Positions 29,027-38,716 of a stretch of 64,000 nucleotides of DNA are shown here, piece by piece. The position numbers were made by a program, and so were the translations under genes. Within the stretch, counting starts at the first letter, position 1; every line of letters starts with the position of its first letter. The notes below the pieces were generated by a model. That model did no database searches. It saw nothing but the letters and a program-made list of their open reading frames with translations, and was not told the origin of the DNA. The stretch is from Gordonia sp. PDNC005 (GTDB taxonomy: Bacteria > Actinomycetota > Actinomycetes > Mycobacteriales > Mycobacteriaceae), in NCBI RefSeq assembly GCF_016919385.1, contig NZ_CP070351.1, positions 4,196,792-4,260,791 of the forward strand, read 5' to 3'.

Positions 29027-29962
29027 TCAGCGGTCGAGGTGCTCCAGGATCGCGACGTTCACCGCGCTCGGTGCTTCTTGGTGAAGGAAGTGCCCGGCAC
29101 CACTGACGACGCGGTAGTCGAAGTCGCGTGACCATTCGCGGCTCTGCGCCATGAGGGAGTCGAGGATGTAATCGTCCTCGCGGCCGCGGAGGGCCAGGAA
29201 CGGGTGATCGAGGCGCTTGTTCATCAGTTCCATGAACCGCCAGCCGTCGGGCCGGAACTGCGAGCGGAACGCCCAGCGGCGGTACTCCAGACTGCAATGG
29301 GCGACGCCCGGGATCTGGATCGCGAGCCGGTTGCGTGTGATCGCTTCGGCGAAGTCGGGCGTCTCTCGCCATGCTCGCCCGGACCGCTCGGTGAAGTACT
29401 CCTCCACAAACGCGCCGTCGCCTCGCGTGAGGCGACGTTCACCGATGCGCGGGAGCTGGTTGTGCAGGAACGGTGCGAGGAACGCTGTGCGCTCCTCCGA
29501 GTTGAACAGGGCGCCCTGCCGGAGTGCACGGGGATGCGGTGAGGACAGGACCACTACGCGGTCGACCGCCCGCGGATGGAGCGTGGCCGTCGCCCAGCAG
29601 ACGAGTCCGCCGTCGGCGTGCCCGACGAGAGACGCCGACGAGTGCCCGAGCGCTCGGATGAGAGCGTGCGTGTCGCCTGCCAGTGTCCACCCGTCGTAGC
29701 CGCGCGGCGGCTTGTCGGTGTCGCCGTAGCCACGCAGGTCGACTGCGACCGCGCGGTACCCGGCGGCGGTGAGTGCGGGGAGTTGATGTCGCCACGTCCA
29801 CCAGAACTCGCCGAAGCCGTGCAGCAGCAGGACGAGAGGGCGATCGGCGACTGACTGCTCACTCTCCACGGCGTGGAAGCGCAGACCGCCTGCACGCACG
29901 TCGAAATGCTGCCACGGCCCGTCGAAGCGGACCTCCGTCGGATCCGGGGGAGGTGACGTCAC
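29027..29962 (-). CDS. alpha/beta hydrolase, EphE-like (Rv3670-like), atypical nucleophile elbow
   Basis: A 311-residue alpha/beta hydrolase with the oxyanion motif LHGFGEFWW (about 47), a DLRGYGDTDKPPRGYDGW segment typical of epoxide hydrolase relatives, and a late GAGHFLHQEAP His. The elbow reads LVGHADGGL: in the G-x-Nu-x-G pattern the nucleophile place is Ala, with Asp one position later. From memory the same elbow is found in M. tuberculosis EphE, so this may be a non-classical member. GTG 29962 is the only sensible start after the upstream stop at 29983. The predicted epoxide-hydrolase activity is doubtful. Confidence 0.8.
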   Translation of the reverse strand: MTSPPPDPTEVRFDGPWQHFDVRAGGLRFHAVESEQSVADRPLVLLLHGFGEFWWTWRHQLPALTAAGYRAVAVDLRGYGDTDKPPRGYDGWTLAGDTHALIRALGHSSASLVGHADGGLVCWATATLHPRAVDRVVVLSSPHPRALRQGALFNSEERTAFLAPFLHNQLPRIGERRLTRGDGAFVEEYFTERSGRAWRETPDFAEAITRNRLAIQIPGVAHCSLEYRRWAFRSQFRPDGWRFMELMNKRLDHPFLALRGREDDYILDSLMAQSREWSRDFDYRVVSGAGHFLHQEAPSAVNVAILEHLDR

Positions 29963-29982
29963 GCTGATGTGTTGGTCGGTGG

Positions 29983-30507
29983 TCAGCGAGCCATCGGGTC
30001 GCGAGCCGGCGGGATCTGCGGGTGCGCGACACCACCGGTCGACGCCGGGCGACCCGGGATCACCTCGGTGATCGAGTTCAGCGACTCGATCGTCTTCTCC
30101 GGAGCCTTCAGTTTCTTGAACAGGATGTATCCCACGCCGATCGCGGCGATCGACACGACCAGGAGCAGCAGGAACACGATGCCGAACGCCGCCCATGTCG
30201 GGAGCCACACGTCGAGCAGGAAGCCGAGGAAGACGAAGAAGAACAGGCTCGCGTACAGCAGCAGGACTGCGGCGCCGATGATCAGGCCGCTGCCTGCTCC
30301 GGCCTTCTTGGCCTCGGTGACGAGTTCCGACTTCGCGAGCGCGAGCTCGGCGCGGAACAGCGTCGACGCGCTGGCCGTCGCATCCTTGACGAGGTTGCCG
30401 ATGGTCGGTTCACCGTCCGGACCCAGATTGGCGTCCGACAACGGGATCGACGGCACACGCGGGGCGTCTGCGGGCTGCGGAGGCCAGGTGTCCTGATTGC
30501 CGCTCAC
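29983..30507 (-). CDS. phage-holin-3_6/DUF1469-type membrane protein (Rv3669-like)
   Basis: A 174-residue protein. The N-terminus is Pro/Asp-rich, then an amphipathic helix (LVKDATASASTLFRAELALA) of the DUF1469/phage-holin-3_6 family leads into two close transmembrane helices (about 78-100 and 105-130). Despite the name, these are chromosomal envelope proteins in actinobacteria, not phage genes. It is the first gene of a two-gene unit with the EphE-like hydrolase. Confidence 0.85.
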   Translation of the reverse strand: MSGNQDTWPPQPADAPRVPSIPLSDANLGPDGEPTIGNLVKDATASASTLFRAELALAKSELVTEAKKAGAGSGLIIGAAVLLLYASLFFFVFLGFLLDVWLPTWAAFGIVFLLLLVVSIAAIGVGYILFKKLKAPEKTIESLNSITEVIPGRPASTGGVAHPQIPPARDPMAR

Positions 30508-30661
30508 GAATTCTCCCTCAAGCTGTACGTTGGTCGGACTTCATGTTGCCATGCCTGCCGGTCGATGCCGACTACTGACCGCCGCAGCGTTTCCCTCAGA
30601 CGTCCCGGTGAATGAGAACGGCGACCGATTCGAGGGTCCGCTCGCGCATACGGTGCGTCGG

Positions 30662-31009
30662 GTGAGCACCATTGACGTCTACATAGTCGACCGAGTCGAG
30701 ATCGCCGCCGGTCGCGCTCGCGAGTTCGTCGACGAGTACCAGAGCACGTACATGCCAGGCGCCCGCGATCGTGGGATGAGGCTCGACCGGATGACTTTGT
30801 CGCCTCCACTGTTCCTCGCCGACGATTCGAACGTTCTCACTGTGACGTGGGTCGTCGACGGAGCAGGCGGATGGTGGTCGAGCGCGCTAGCTGCCCGCCA
30901 CGACGACGCTCCCGCCCGGTGGTGGGACTCGGTGGCCGACCTCGTCGTCCACCGGACACGGACGATGGAGGCCTCAGTCTGCGACGTGGCGGAGCTGTGC
31001 GATGTCTGA
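30662..31009 (+). CDS. ferredoxin-like-fold small protein (first of a pair)
   Basis: A 115-residue protein beginning VSTIDVYIVDRVEIAAGRAREF: a strand, then VxxGxxxEF helix, the opening of a dimeric alpha+beta barrel. VLTVTWVVDGAGGWW gives a later strand. I cannot name a specific family. It overlaps the next gene by 8 bp (ATG 31002 inside its end), so the two are coupled. Start at GTG 30662 is chosen because the strand follows directly; upstream reading is not protein-like. Confidence 0.55.
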   Translation: MSTIDVYIVDRVEIAAGRAREFVDEYQSTYMPGARDRGMRLDRMTLSPPLFLADDSNVLTVTWVVDGAGGWWSSALAARHDDAPARWWDSVADLVVHRTRTMEASVCDVAELCDV

Positions 31010-31589
31010 GATGGTCCGCCTGATCCACCTCCATCGGTCCGAGGACGTGGCAGCCGTCGTCCGGCGACTGCGCGGTGTTGTCGGCTCAGATCCCGCTGCA
31101 GTGGTTCAGCCGACACACCGATCGTCGTTGCGGGCGGGTGACGTGCTTCTTCGATGCACTGCCGACTCGGCGGTCCGCACCGCGATCGACACGGTGCTCG
31201 CCGACGACGGCGCCGTGCTGCGCGTCGACGGAGCAGACTTCGACGGTGGAGTCCAGGGTTCGCGGGTGACCGATCCGACTGCGGGCGTCTACCGTGCGCT
31301 GCTTCTTCGGGTGGAGCCCGGCACCGCACCGGACGTCGTCGCGCGTTTCGAGCGGGAGACCCTCGACATGCCGACACATATCTCGTCGATACTCGCGTGG
31401 CGCCTGAGCCGGGTCGAGGACGGTTCGAGCTGGACTCACGTGTGGGAGCAGTGGTTCACCGACACCGGCGCCGTTGTCGGTCAGTACATGCTGCACCCCG
31501 TCCACTGGGCGCGCATCGACCGCTGGTTCGATCCGGAATGCCCCGACGTGATCGTGCGAGCCCCAGTCATTCACGCCGTCGCAGGCTGA
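31002..31589 (+). CDS. Dabb (stress-responsive A/B barrel)-like protein (second of a pair)
   Basis: A 195-residue protein with two parts. The first about 95 residues have no clear match. The C-terminal part (GVYRALLLRVEPGTAPDVVA, then HISSILAWRLSRVED, SWTHVWEQWF and HPVHWARIDRWF) follows the strand-helix-strand-strand-H-P-x-H pattern of the Dabb dimeric barrel. Dabb proteins range from stress proteins to polyketide/olivetolic-acid cyclases; no substrate can be inferred. Coupled to the preceding gene. In M. tuberculosis the corresponding place holds the protease gene Rv3668c, which is missing here. Confidence 0.6.
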   Translation: MSEMVRLIHLHRSEDVAAVVRRLRGVVGSDPAAVVQPTHRSSLRAGDVLLRCTADSAVRTAIDTVLADDGAVLRVDGADFDGGVQGSRVTDPTAGVYRALLLRVEPGTAPDVVARFERETLDMPTHISSILAWRLSRVEDGSSWTHVWEQWFTDTGAVVGQYMLHPVHWARIDRWFDPECPDVIVRAPVIHAVAG

Positions 31590-31598
31590 GCCGGCCAC

Positions 31599-31660
31599 AC
31601 GAGGCACTCAACGACAAACGAGGCACGCATGCGTGCCTCGTTTGTCGTCGAATGCCTCGT
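31599..31660. terminator. long bidirectional terminator/palindrome between the Dabb and acs genes
   Basis: The inner perfect palindrome spans 31612-31647 (CGACAAACGAGGCACGCA and its complement, no loop). An outer pair ACGAGGCA/TGCCTCGT lies at 31599-31606 and 31653-31660. It sits between convergent genes. Confidence 0.75.
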
Positions 31661-31670
31661 TGAGAGACTG

Positions 31671-33614
<1,944 letters not shown>

Positions 33615-33787
33615 CGTCGTTGCCTTTCCAATCTCGAATGTCGGCGATTCGCACACGCCGGATCAGCTCACACTGTGAGGGTAGTCACCTGACGTTGCAT
33701 GCGAGTAGCGGTACGTCTCACGGCCCGGTCCACGCGATGAACGGTCGCTGTGACGCGACAGGTGGACCCGCGACTATCGTGGCCGGG

Positions 33788-34540
33788 GTGAGTGCTGATC
33801 CCCTGGCCCCGCTCCTCGAGCTGCCCGACGTCCGCGACGCCGCGGAGTCGGCGCGTGACGCGCTGAGCGCCGTTCACCGTCACCGATACAACCTGCGTGG
33901 CTGGGACAAGACCTCGCGCGAGGCGTCGTGGCGGGCAGGCCGGTCGTCGGCGGCCATCGAGGGCGGAAGCGTGGAACTCCAGCGTGATGCGCAGTTCGAC
34001 GACCCGATCACCGACGGCGCGATACGCGTTGCGCAGGCGTTGGACGCCGACGGCATCGACCAACTAGGTGCGGTGTTCCGTCGGGCGCCGGCTCAGGCGT
34101 TGGCGCGCCTCCACACTCTTGCCGCCGCCGGTCTGGTCGACGACGCTGCACTCCTCGGGCGGCCGCGGACAGAGCCGCACATCGCGCAGCGTCTGGACTT
34201 CCTCGGTCAGCTGATCACCGGACAGTCCACTGTGCCGGCGCCCGTTCTGGCTGCTGTCGTGCACGGTGAACTGCTGTCATTGGCGCCGTTCACCGAGGGC
34301 AACGGTGTTGTCGCGCGCGGCGCGTCACGTCTCGTATCGGCGGCGACCGGCCTGGATCCGCACCTGCTCGGTGTTCCCGAGGTGACGTGGCTGCGCCGGA
34401 TCGGCGACTACCGGGAGCTGTCGGCGCTCTTCGGGACCGGTGATGCAGGCGCCATCGGCGCCTGGATCGTCCTGTGCTGTGAAGCGATGGAGGCCGGTGC
34501 AGCCGAAGCCAAGTCGATCGCCGACGCCGCCGCGGGCTGA
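33788..34540 (+). CDS. Fic-fold protein with degenerate active site (Rv3662c-like)
   Basis: A 250-residue helical protein of the Fic/Doc fold. It keeps the N-terminal inhibitory-helix pattern SSAAIEGG (S-x3-E-G), but the catalytic loop, HPFxxGNGRxxR in active Fic AMP-transferases, reads APFTEGNGVVAR. The catalytic His and the first Arg are both replaced while the GNG phosphate turn is kept. It may therefore bind nucleotide or protein without AMPylating. GTG 33788 is the best start. It ends next to the Ms1-like RNA gene, convergent with it. Confidence 0.7.
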   Translation: MSADPLAPLLELPDVRDAAESARDALSAVHRHRYNLRGWDKTSREASWRAGRSSAAIEGGSVELQRDAQFDDPITDGAIRVAQALDADGIDQLGAVFRRAPAQALARLHTLAAAGLVDDAALLGRPRTEPHIAQRLDFLGQLITGQSTVPAPVLAAVVHGELLSLAPFTEGNGVVARGASRLVSAATGLDPHLLGVPEVTWLRRIGDYRELSALFGTGDAGAIGAWIVLCCEAMEAGAAEAKSIADAAAG

Positions 34541-34559
34541 GCGGACTTTCTGTCGCCGG

Positions 34560-34577
34560 TTGAGCGCAGTCGAAACC
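34560..34577. repeat. short dispersed element TTGAGCGCAGTCGAAACC
   Basis: Relative of the arms at 24246-24341 and of 38635-38665 (shared TTGAGC and GTCGAAA ends). It lies 20 bp after a stop codon and just beyond the Ms1-like terminator. Confidence 0.4.
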
Positions 34578-34579
34578 AC

Positions 34580-34895
34580 ATAAATGCGGGCGACATCCCT
34601 CCCGGTGAAGATCCGGATGAAGGGGTGTCGCCCGCAAGCACGGACGCAAGTTACCAAGCGTGCTGGGTGGGTTGTGGGGTCGCCTCGGCGGGTGGCCGCT
34701 GGAATCTCGACGTGGTTCCCAGGCTGAGTACTTCTCTGGCGGGATGGTCACGAATGATGCCGGCGGTGTCGCAGGCGCACAACGCTTGTGCCAATGCGGC
34801 GTGCTCCGCGTGGGTGCTAGCCGTCCGTGCTGGGAGCCGCTTCCGGGGGATCAGGCCTTCTCTGCTGGCCTGAGCTTTGCCGTCTGCGATTCCGT
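34580..34895 (-). ncRNA. Ms1/MTS2823-like RNA (core-RNA-polymerase-binding RNA)
   Basis: A 410-bp stretch without a credible gene carries a strong minus-strand promoter (34902-34930) and, about 310 bp downstream, a strong terminator (34586-34635) followed by ATTTAT. The length (about 300-316 nt) and the position, between the Rv3661-like and Rv3662c-like genes and on the strand of the former, match mycobacterial Ms1 (MTS2823, ncRv13661), which binds core RNA polymerase in stationary phase. The identification rests on synteny, promoter strength and length; I could not align the sequence or fold it. Confidence 0.75.
34586..34635 (-). terminator. terminator of the Ms1-like RNA
   Basis: GCGGGCGACA (34586-34595) pairs with TGTCGCCCGC (34626-34635), and an inner stem is possible in the 30-base loop. 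On the minus strand it is followed by ATTTATGT. Confidence 0.75.
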
Positions 34896-34901
34896 ACCCC
34901 T

Positions 34902-34930
34902 TTTCTACGCTGTGATGCGGATCACTGCAA
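34902..34930 (-). promoter_or_regulatory. strong housekeeping promoter of the Ms1-like RNA
   Basis: On the minus strand TTGCAG (34930-34925) and TAGAAA (34907-34902) are spaced by exactly 17 bp, predicting transcription from about 34895. It is one of the best sigma-A-type promoters in the window and has no coding start behind it. Confidence 0.7.
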
Positions 34931-34949
34931 GCGATTCGTGAAAGAACTT

Positions 34950-35768
34950 TCAGGCGGCTCGATCAGCCGAATGACGGGAGTGATGCCGCTGGTAGAGCAC
35001 CGCGGCAGCGGCGATTGCGCCGATTCCCGTGGCGCACAGGGCGGTTCGTCCGACGGTCGACGGACTCGGCCGGTGTGCGGCCGCGGAGGGGGTGTCGAAG
35101 TCGAGAATCTCCCAGGCATTGGCCTCGGCGTGTTGCCGCAACGGTCTGTCGGGATTGACTACCGCGGGGTGTCCGACGGCCTCGAGCATGGGGAGATCGG
35201 TGATCGAGTCGGAGTAGGAGTACGACTTCGTGAGGTCGTATCCCTTCTCTGTTGCGAGGTCCGCTACGGCGACGGCCTTCTCGTCGCCGTAGCAGTAGAA
35301 GTCGAGGTCGCCGGAGTAGTGACCGTCGACGATCCGCATGCGGCTGGCGCGAACGATGTCGACACCCAGCAGCTCGCCGATCGGCTCCACCATCTCGATG
35401 CCCGACGCGGAGATCAGCACGACGTCGTGCCCGGCGGCTTTGTGCTGCGCGATCAGTTCGAGGGCCTCAGGGAAGACGACGGGGCGCACCACGTCGTCGA
35501 GTGTCTCGGCGACGATGGCCTTGACCTGCGCGGCATTCCAGCCGGTGCACATGTCGGTCACGTGCTTGCGCAGCTTGTCGACCTGGCTCTCGTCGGCGTT
35601 CGCCAGGAGGAACTGGAGCTGGGCGACCGCGGATCGGAGCATCGCCCGTCTGGTCAGCAGCCCACCGTCGTAGAACGGGCGGGTGAAGGCGAGTGCGCTC
35701 GACCGTGCGATCACTGTTTTGTCGAGGTCGAAGAACGCGGCTATCCGGTTCGGCTGTGCCGTGGTCAC
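34950..35768 (-). CDS. HAD-IB phosphatase, SerB-like with C-terminal membrane helix (Rv3661-like)
   Basis: A 272-residue HAD hydrolase. Motif I AAFFDLDKTV gives the nucleophile Asp and acid Asp (about residues 13-15), motif II is ISASG, and motif IV is the SYSDSITDLPML pair of aspartates. The C-terminus has a hydrophobic helix (ALCATGIGAIAAAAVLYQR) and a basic tail, so it is probably held at the inner membrane. Relatives are annotated as phosphoserine phosphatase (SerB1) or CicA-like, but the substrate is unproven. GTG 35768 is the first start after the region of the 6C-like RNA promoter. Flanked on both sides by small-RNA genes. Confidence 0.85.
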   Translation of the reverse strand: MTTAQPNRIAAFFDLDKTVIARSSALAFTRPFYDGGLLTRRAMLRSAVAQLQFLLANADESQVDKLRKHVTDMCTGWNAAQVKAIVAETLDDVVRPVVFPEALELIAQHKAAGHDVVLISASGIEMVEPIGELLGVDIVRASRMRIVDGHYSGDLDFYCYGDEKAVAVADLATEKGYDLTKSYSYSDSITDLPMLEAVGHPAVVNPDRPLRQHAEANAWEILDFDTPSAAAHRPSPSTVGRTALCATGIGAIAAAAVLYQRHHSRHSADRAA

Positions 35769-35839
35769 GGTCGCATCGTACGGGGGCGAGGTGAATGTCG
35801 CGGTGTGATCCACGGAACAGAAATGAAAGATAGTTGGTG

Positions 35840-35869
35840 TTGCAATCTTCGCGCGGGCGCGTGTAAATT
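35840..35869 (+). promoter_or_regulatory. promoter of the 6C-like small RNA
   Basis: TTGCAA (35840-35845) and TAAATT (35864-35869) spaced by 18 bp. The start point is predicted near 35876. No coding start follows within 200 bp. Confidence 0.65.
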
Positions 35870-35875
35870 CAAATG

Positions 35876-35968
35876 TGTCCGGCATTGCCGGAGGCTTTCA
35901 GCCCGACCCCCCGGGGCTGAAACGCTGATGACCCCGACCTCCTCCCCCCTGGTCGGGGTCGTCTTCTA
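35876..35968 (+). ncRNA. 6C small RNA (ncRv13660Ac/B11-like)
   Basis: A predicted transcript of about 90 nt with two strong hairpins, each with a C-rich loop. The first is TTTCAGCCC/GGGCTGAAA at 35896-35922, with a run of six C in the loop. The second is ACCCCGACC/GGTCGGGGT at 35930-35960, again with six C, ending in TCTTCT as terminator. Two stem-loops with at least six loop cytosines define the 6C RNA family of actinobacteria. Its M. tuberculosis copy lies in the equivalent place, next to Rv3661. 6C RNA acts on C-loop-to-G-rich mRNA pairings, including those of replication and secretion genes. Confidence 0.85.
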
Positions 35969-36087
35969 TCTACGGCCTTTTTCGCCGTCCGTTCATCCCC
36001 TTCCCCTTGCTGTGGGACCCGTGTACCTTCGCTCTAACCAAGCAATCGCTAGGTCGTCTACGTGCGGCCTTGGGGGAAGGTCTCGAG

Positions 36088-37035
36088 ATGAGATTCGCAG
36101 GACGTCTAGCGGTCGCCGTGTGCGCCGCACTGTTGTGTGTGACCGCGCTGGTCGCGCCCGGTGCCGCCGAGGCGAAGAAAATGCCGGAGAACTTCAACTT
36201 CTTCGGCGGCATCCCGCAAGAACTGCAGCACCCAGGATCGTCGCTGCCGGGATCGAACGACTTCTCCTGCAAACCGACCGCAGCACACCCGCGGCCTGTC
36301 GTCCTGGTGCACGGCACCGGCGGCGCCAAGACCACCAACTGGGGCGCGTACGTCCCGATGCTGAAGAACCGCGGCTACTGCGTCTTCGCACTCACCTACG
36401 GTGCGCTCAAAGGCTGGCCGTGGCCGTTCACGGCGGTCGGAGGAATGGACTTCCAGCAGGTCAGCGCCGCGCAGCTGGCGAAGTTCGTCAACCGCGTGTT
36501 GAAGGCGACCGGCGCGAAGACCGTCGACCTCATCGGGCACTCGCAGGGCACGTACATGCCGACGTACTACCTGAAGTACTACGGCGGGGCGTCGAAGGTC
36601 ACGAAGTACGTTTCGCTGGCGCCACTGTGGCGCGGCACCGGGTCGCTGAACCCGGTGATGACCAAACTGGGGGAGGCGATCGGCGCGGTCCCGATGCCGA
36701 TGTGCATCGGCTGCGGAGCGATGCTGCCCGGGTCGCCGTTCAACAAGAAGATCTGGAAGGGCGGCAGCCCGTACGTCAAGGGTGTGTCGTACACCAACAT
36801 CATGACCAGGTTCGACGAGCTGGTGGTTCCGTTCACTGCGGGCTACGTGCGGCCGCGTGCAGGCGAGAGCGTGAAGAACATCGTCGTCCAGGACACCTGC
36901 TCGAAGGATTTCAGTGATCACCTTGCGATCGCAGGGTCCCGGCGAGCCGCCTACTTCGCGTTGAACGCACTCGATCCGGAGCATCCGGTGAAGGTGCCTT
37001 GTGTGTTCGTGCCGCCGTTCACCGGGCAGTCCTGA
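36088..37035 (+). CDS. secreted lipase/esterase (class 2 lipase family, LipA/EstB-like)
   Basis: A 315-residue exported alpha/beta hydrolase. The signal peptide (about 1-30) ends GAAEAKK. VVLVHGTGG is the oxyanion motif and IGHSQGTYMP the nucleophile elbow (Ser near residue 152). The late FSDHLAI holds the likely His, and several Cys (NDFSC, GYC, CIGC, DTC) probably form disulfides. Relatives hydrolyse short- and medium-chain acyl esters. ATG 36088 gives the signal peptide; an upstream frame to 36007 crosses the 3' side of the 6C RNA region. The ligase gene follows 1 bp after the stop. Confidence 0.87.
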   Translation: MRFAGRLAVAVCAALLCVTALVAPGAAEAKKMPENFNFFGGIPQELQHPGSSLPGSNDFSCKPTAAHPRPVVLVHGTGGAKTTNWGAYVPMLKNRGYCVFALTYGALKGWPWPFTAVGGMDFQQVSAAQLAKFVNRVLKATGAKTVDLIGHSQGTYMPTYYLKYYGGASKVTKYVSLAPLWRGTGSLNPVMTKLGEAIGAVPMPMCIGCGAMLPGSPFNKKIWKGGSPYVKGVSYTNIMTRFDELVVPFTAGYVRPRAGESVKNIVVQDTCSKDFSDHLAIAGSRRAAYFALNALDPEHPVKVPCVFVPPFTGQS

Positions 37036-37036
37036 C

Positions 37037-38638
37037 GTGGCGGGCATGCGTCCCGACCTGTCGGGCGTCGACGAGCTGACGGTCAATCTGACTCACCGCG
37101 TATGCATCGGTGACCTCCCCACACGCGCCGCGCGCCAGTTCGGTGATCGCCCAGCGGTCGTCGACGGGGACGTGACGGTGAGCTTCCGAGAGCTGGAGGC
37201 CCGGTCGAACGCGCTGGCGCGTGGACTCCTCGCGCGCGGACTGGTGCGGGGCGATGCTGTGGCACTTCAGCTGCAGAACCGCTGGCAGTTCCCCGTGGCG
37301 CTGTTCGCGCTCGCCAAGATCGGTGTCACCGCGATGCCGTTGAACTTGGCCATCTCGCCATCCGACGTGGCGTATCAACTCGCCGACAGCGGCGTCCGGG
37401 GCGTCATCAGCGAGGCGGCGTTCGTACCGGTCCTGACCGGTGCCTTCGCCGACGGTCCGGCCGAGGTGACCGAGGTGATCATGGTCGGCGACGCGCCGTC
37501 GGACATCGCGGGTGTCCCGACCGTCGCGTGGGACGCAGTGGTCTCCGCCGACGCCTCCGTCGTCGAGACCCTTGTGGACGACCGCGACATCGTCCACTGC
37601 CTGTACACGTCGGGCACCACATCTCGCCCGAAAGGCGTGCTGACCAGCCACGTCGCGGTGCACATCGGGGCGTTGTCGTCGGCGCTCGGTCTGGGGCTGC
37701 GGCCCGATGTGGCGCATCCTGTTCAGCCGATCGTGCTGCCGTTGTTCCACGTGACAGCGCTCGACGCGCTGATGCTCCCGACGCTGCTCGTCGGCGGCAC
37801 CGCGGTACTGCTGCGCGGATTCGATCCGGCCGCGCTTGCGCAGACCTTCGTCGACCATCGGGTGACCCATGTGACTCTCCTTCCGATGATGTGGGCGGCG
37901 CTTGTCGCGCAGCCCGCGCTGACGGACGAGAACACGTCGTCGCTGATCACCGGCCTGTACGCGATGGCGCCGATGGCGCAGCAGGTGCTGGCCGGTGTAC
38001 GTGCTCGGTTCCCGGGCGCCGCGATCATCCTCGGCTCGGGCCAGACAGAGACCACCCCGGCGTCGGAGCTCCAGTGGAACGGACATCAGGGCGTCAAAGA
38101 CGAGTCCTGGGGCCCGGCGACAGTGTCGACCGACGTCGCGATCATGGGCGCGGACGGCGGACTGCTGGCTGCCGGCGAGACCGGCGAGATCGTGTACCGC
38201 AGCCCTCAGTTGATGGAGGGGTACTGGAACAACACCGACGCGAACACCGAAGCGTTCGCGCATGGTTGGTTCCACGGCGGCGACATCGGGCACCTCGACG
38301 ACGAGGCCGTCGTCTGGTTCACCGACCGCTCGAAGGACATCATCAAATCCGGTGGTGAGAACGTCAGTTCCGTCGAGGTGGAGCGAGTGCTGCTGGGGCA
38401 TCCCGCGGTTGCCGAGGCGGCCGTCGTCGGACGTCCGCACGAGCGATGGGGCGAAGCCGTGACGGCGGTGATCGTCACCGTCCCCGACGCCGTCGTCGAC
38501 GCGGGCGAGCTCATCGAATGGGCCAAGGAACGTCTTGCGGGATTCAAGACGCCCAAGGCCATCGAGATCGTCGACGCCCTGCCGAAGACCGCGACCGGCA
38601 AGGTCCAGAAGCACGTCGTGCGCACAGCTGCTCATTGA
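37037..38638 (+). CDS. AMP-forming acyl-CoA ligase / adenylate-forming enzyme
   Basis: A 533-residue ANL-superfamily enzyme that adenylates a carboxylic acid and normally passes it to CoA. The motifs are in order: A3 LYTSGTTSRPKG (about 188), A5 LGSGQTETTP, A7 GWFHGGDIGHLD and A10 PKTATGKVQKH with the catalytic Lys. Substrate probably a fatty or aromatic acid, but it cannot be told from this. GTG 37037 lies 1 bp after the lipase stop; ATG 37046 is an alternative three codons later. Lipase-ligase coupling suggests ester hydrolysis followed by activation of the freed acid (inference). Confidence 0.85.
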   Translation: MAGMRPDLSGVDELTVNLTHRVCIGDLPTRAARQFGDRPAVVDGDVTVSFRELEARSNALARGLLARGLVRGDAVALQLQNRWQFPVALFALAKIGVTAMPLNLAISPSDVAYQLADSGVRGVISEAAFVPVLTGAFADGPAEVTEVIMVGDAPSDIAGVPTVAWDAVVSADASVVETLVDDRDIVHCLYTSGTTSRPKGVLTSHVAVHIGALSSALGLGLRPDVAHPVQPIVLPLFHVTALDALMLPTLLVGGTAVLLRGFDPAALAQTFVDHRVTHVTLLPMMWAALVAQPALTDENTSSLITGLYAMAPMAQQVLAGVRARFPGAAIILGSGQTETTPASELQWNGHQGVKDESWGPATVSTDVAIMGADGGLLAAGETGEIVYRSPQLMEGYWNNTDANTEAFAHGWFHGGDIGHLDDEAVVWFTDRSKDIIKSGGENVSSVEVERVLLGHPAVAEAAVVGRPHERWGEAVTAVIVTVPDAVVDAGELIEWAKERLAGFKTPKAIEIVDALPKTATGKVQKHVVRTAAH

Positions 38639-38665
38639 GCTCTCGCCGAGGCGGGGTGTCGAAAT
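38635..38665. repeat. dispersed element overlapping the ligase stop
   Basis: TTGAGC ... GTCGAAA with a GC-rich centre, related to the elements at 24246-24341 and 34560-34577. The ligase TGA is inside its left end. Confidence 0.35.
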
Positions 38666-38716
38666 GGCGCAAGCCTGTGGATAACGCACTTCCACTTTTC
38701 TGACATCGGGTCGACG

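Noticed and set aside
29983..30507. Reading the holin-like gene as part of a prophage
   Set aside because: Its family is chromosomal in mycolata, the neighbours are the conserved envelope block, and no other phage gene is nearby.
34625..34941. Small plus-strand frames (82-93 codons) inside the Ms1-like region
   Set aside because: They lack ribosome sites and protein-like composition, and the strong promoter/terminator on the other strand better explains the region.
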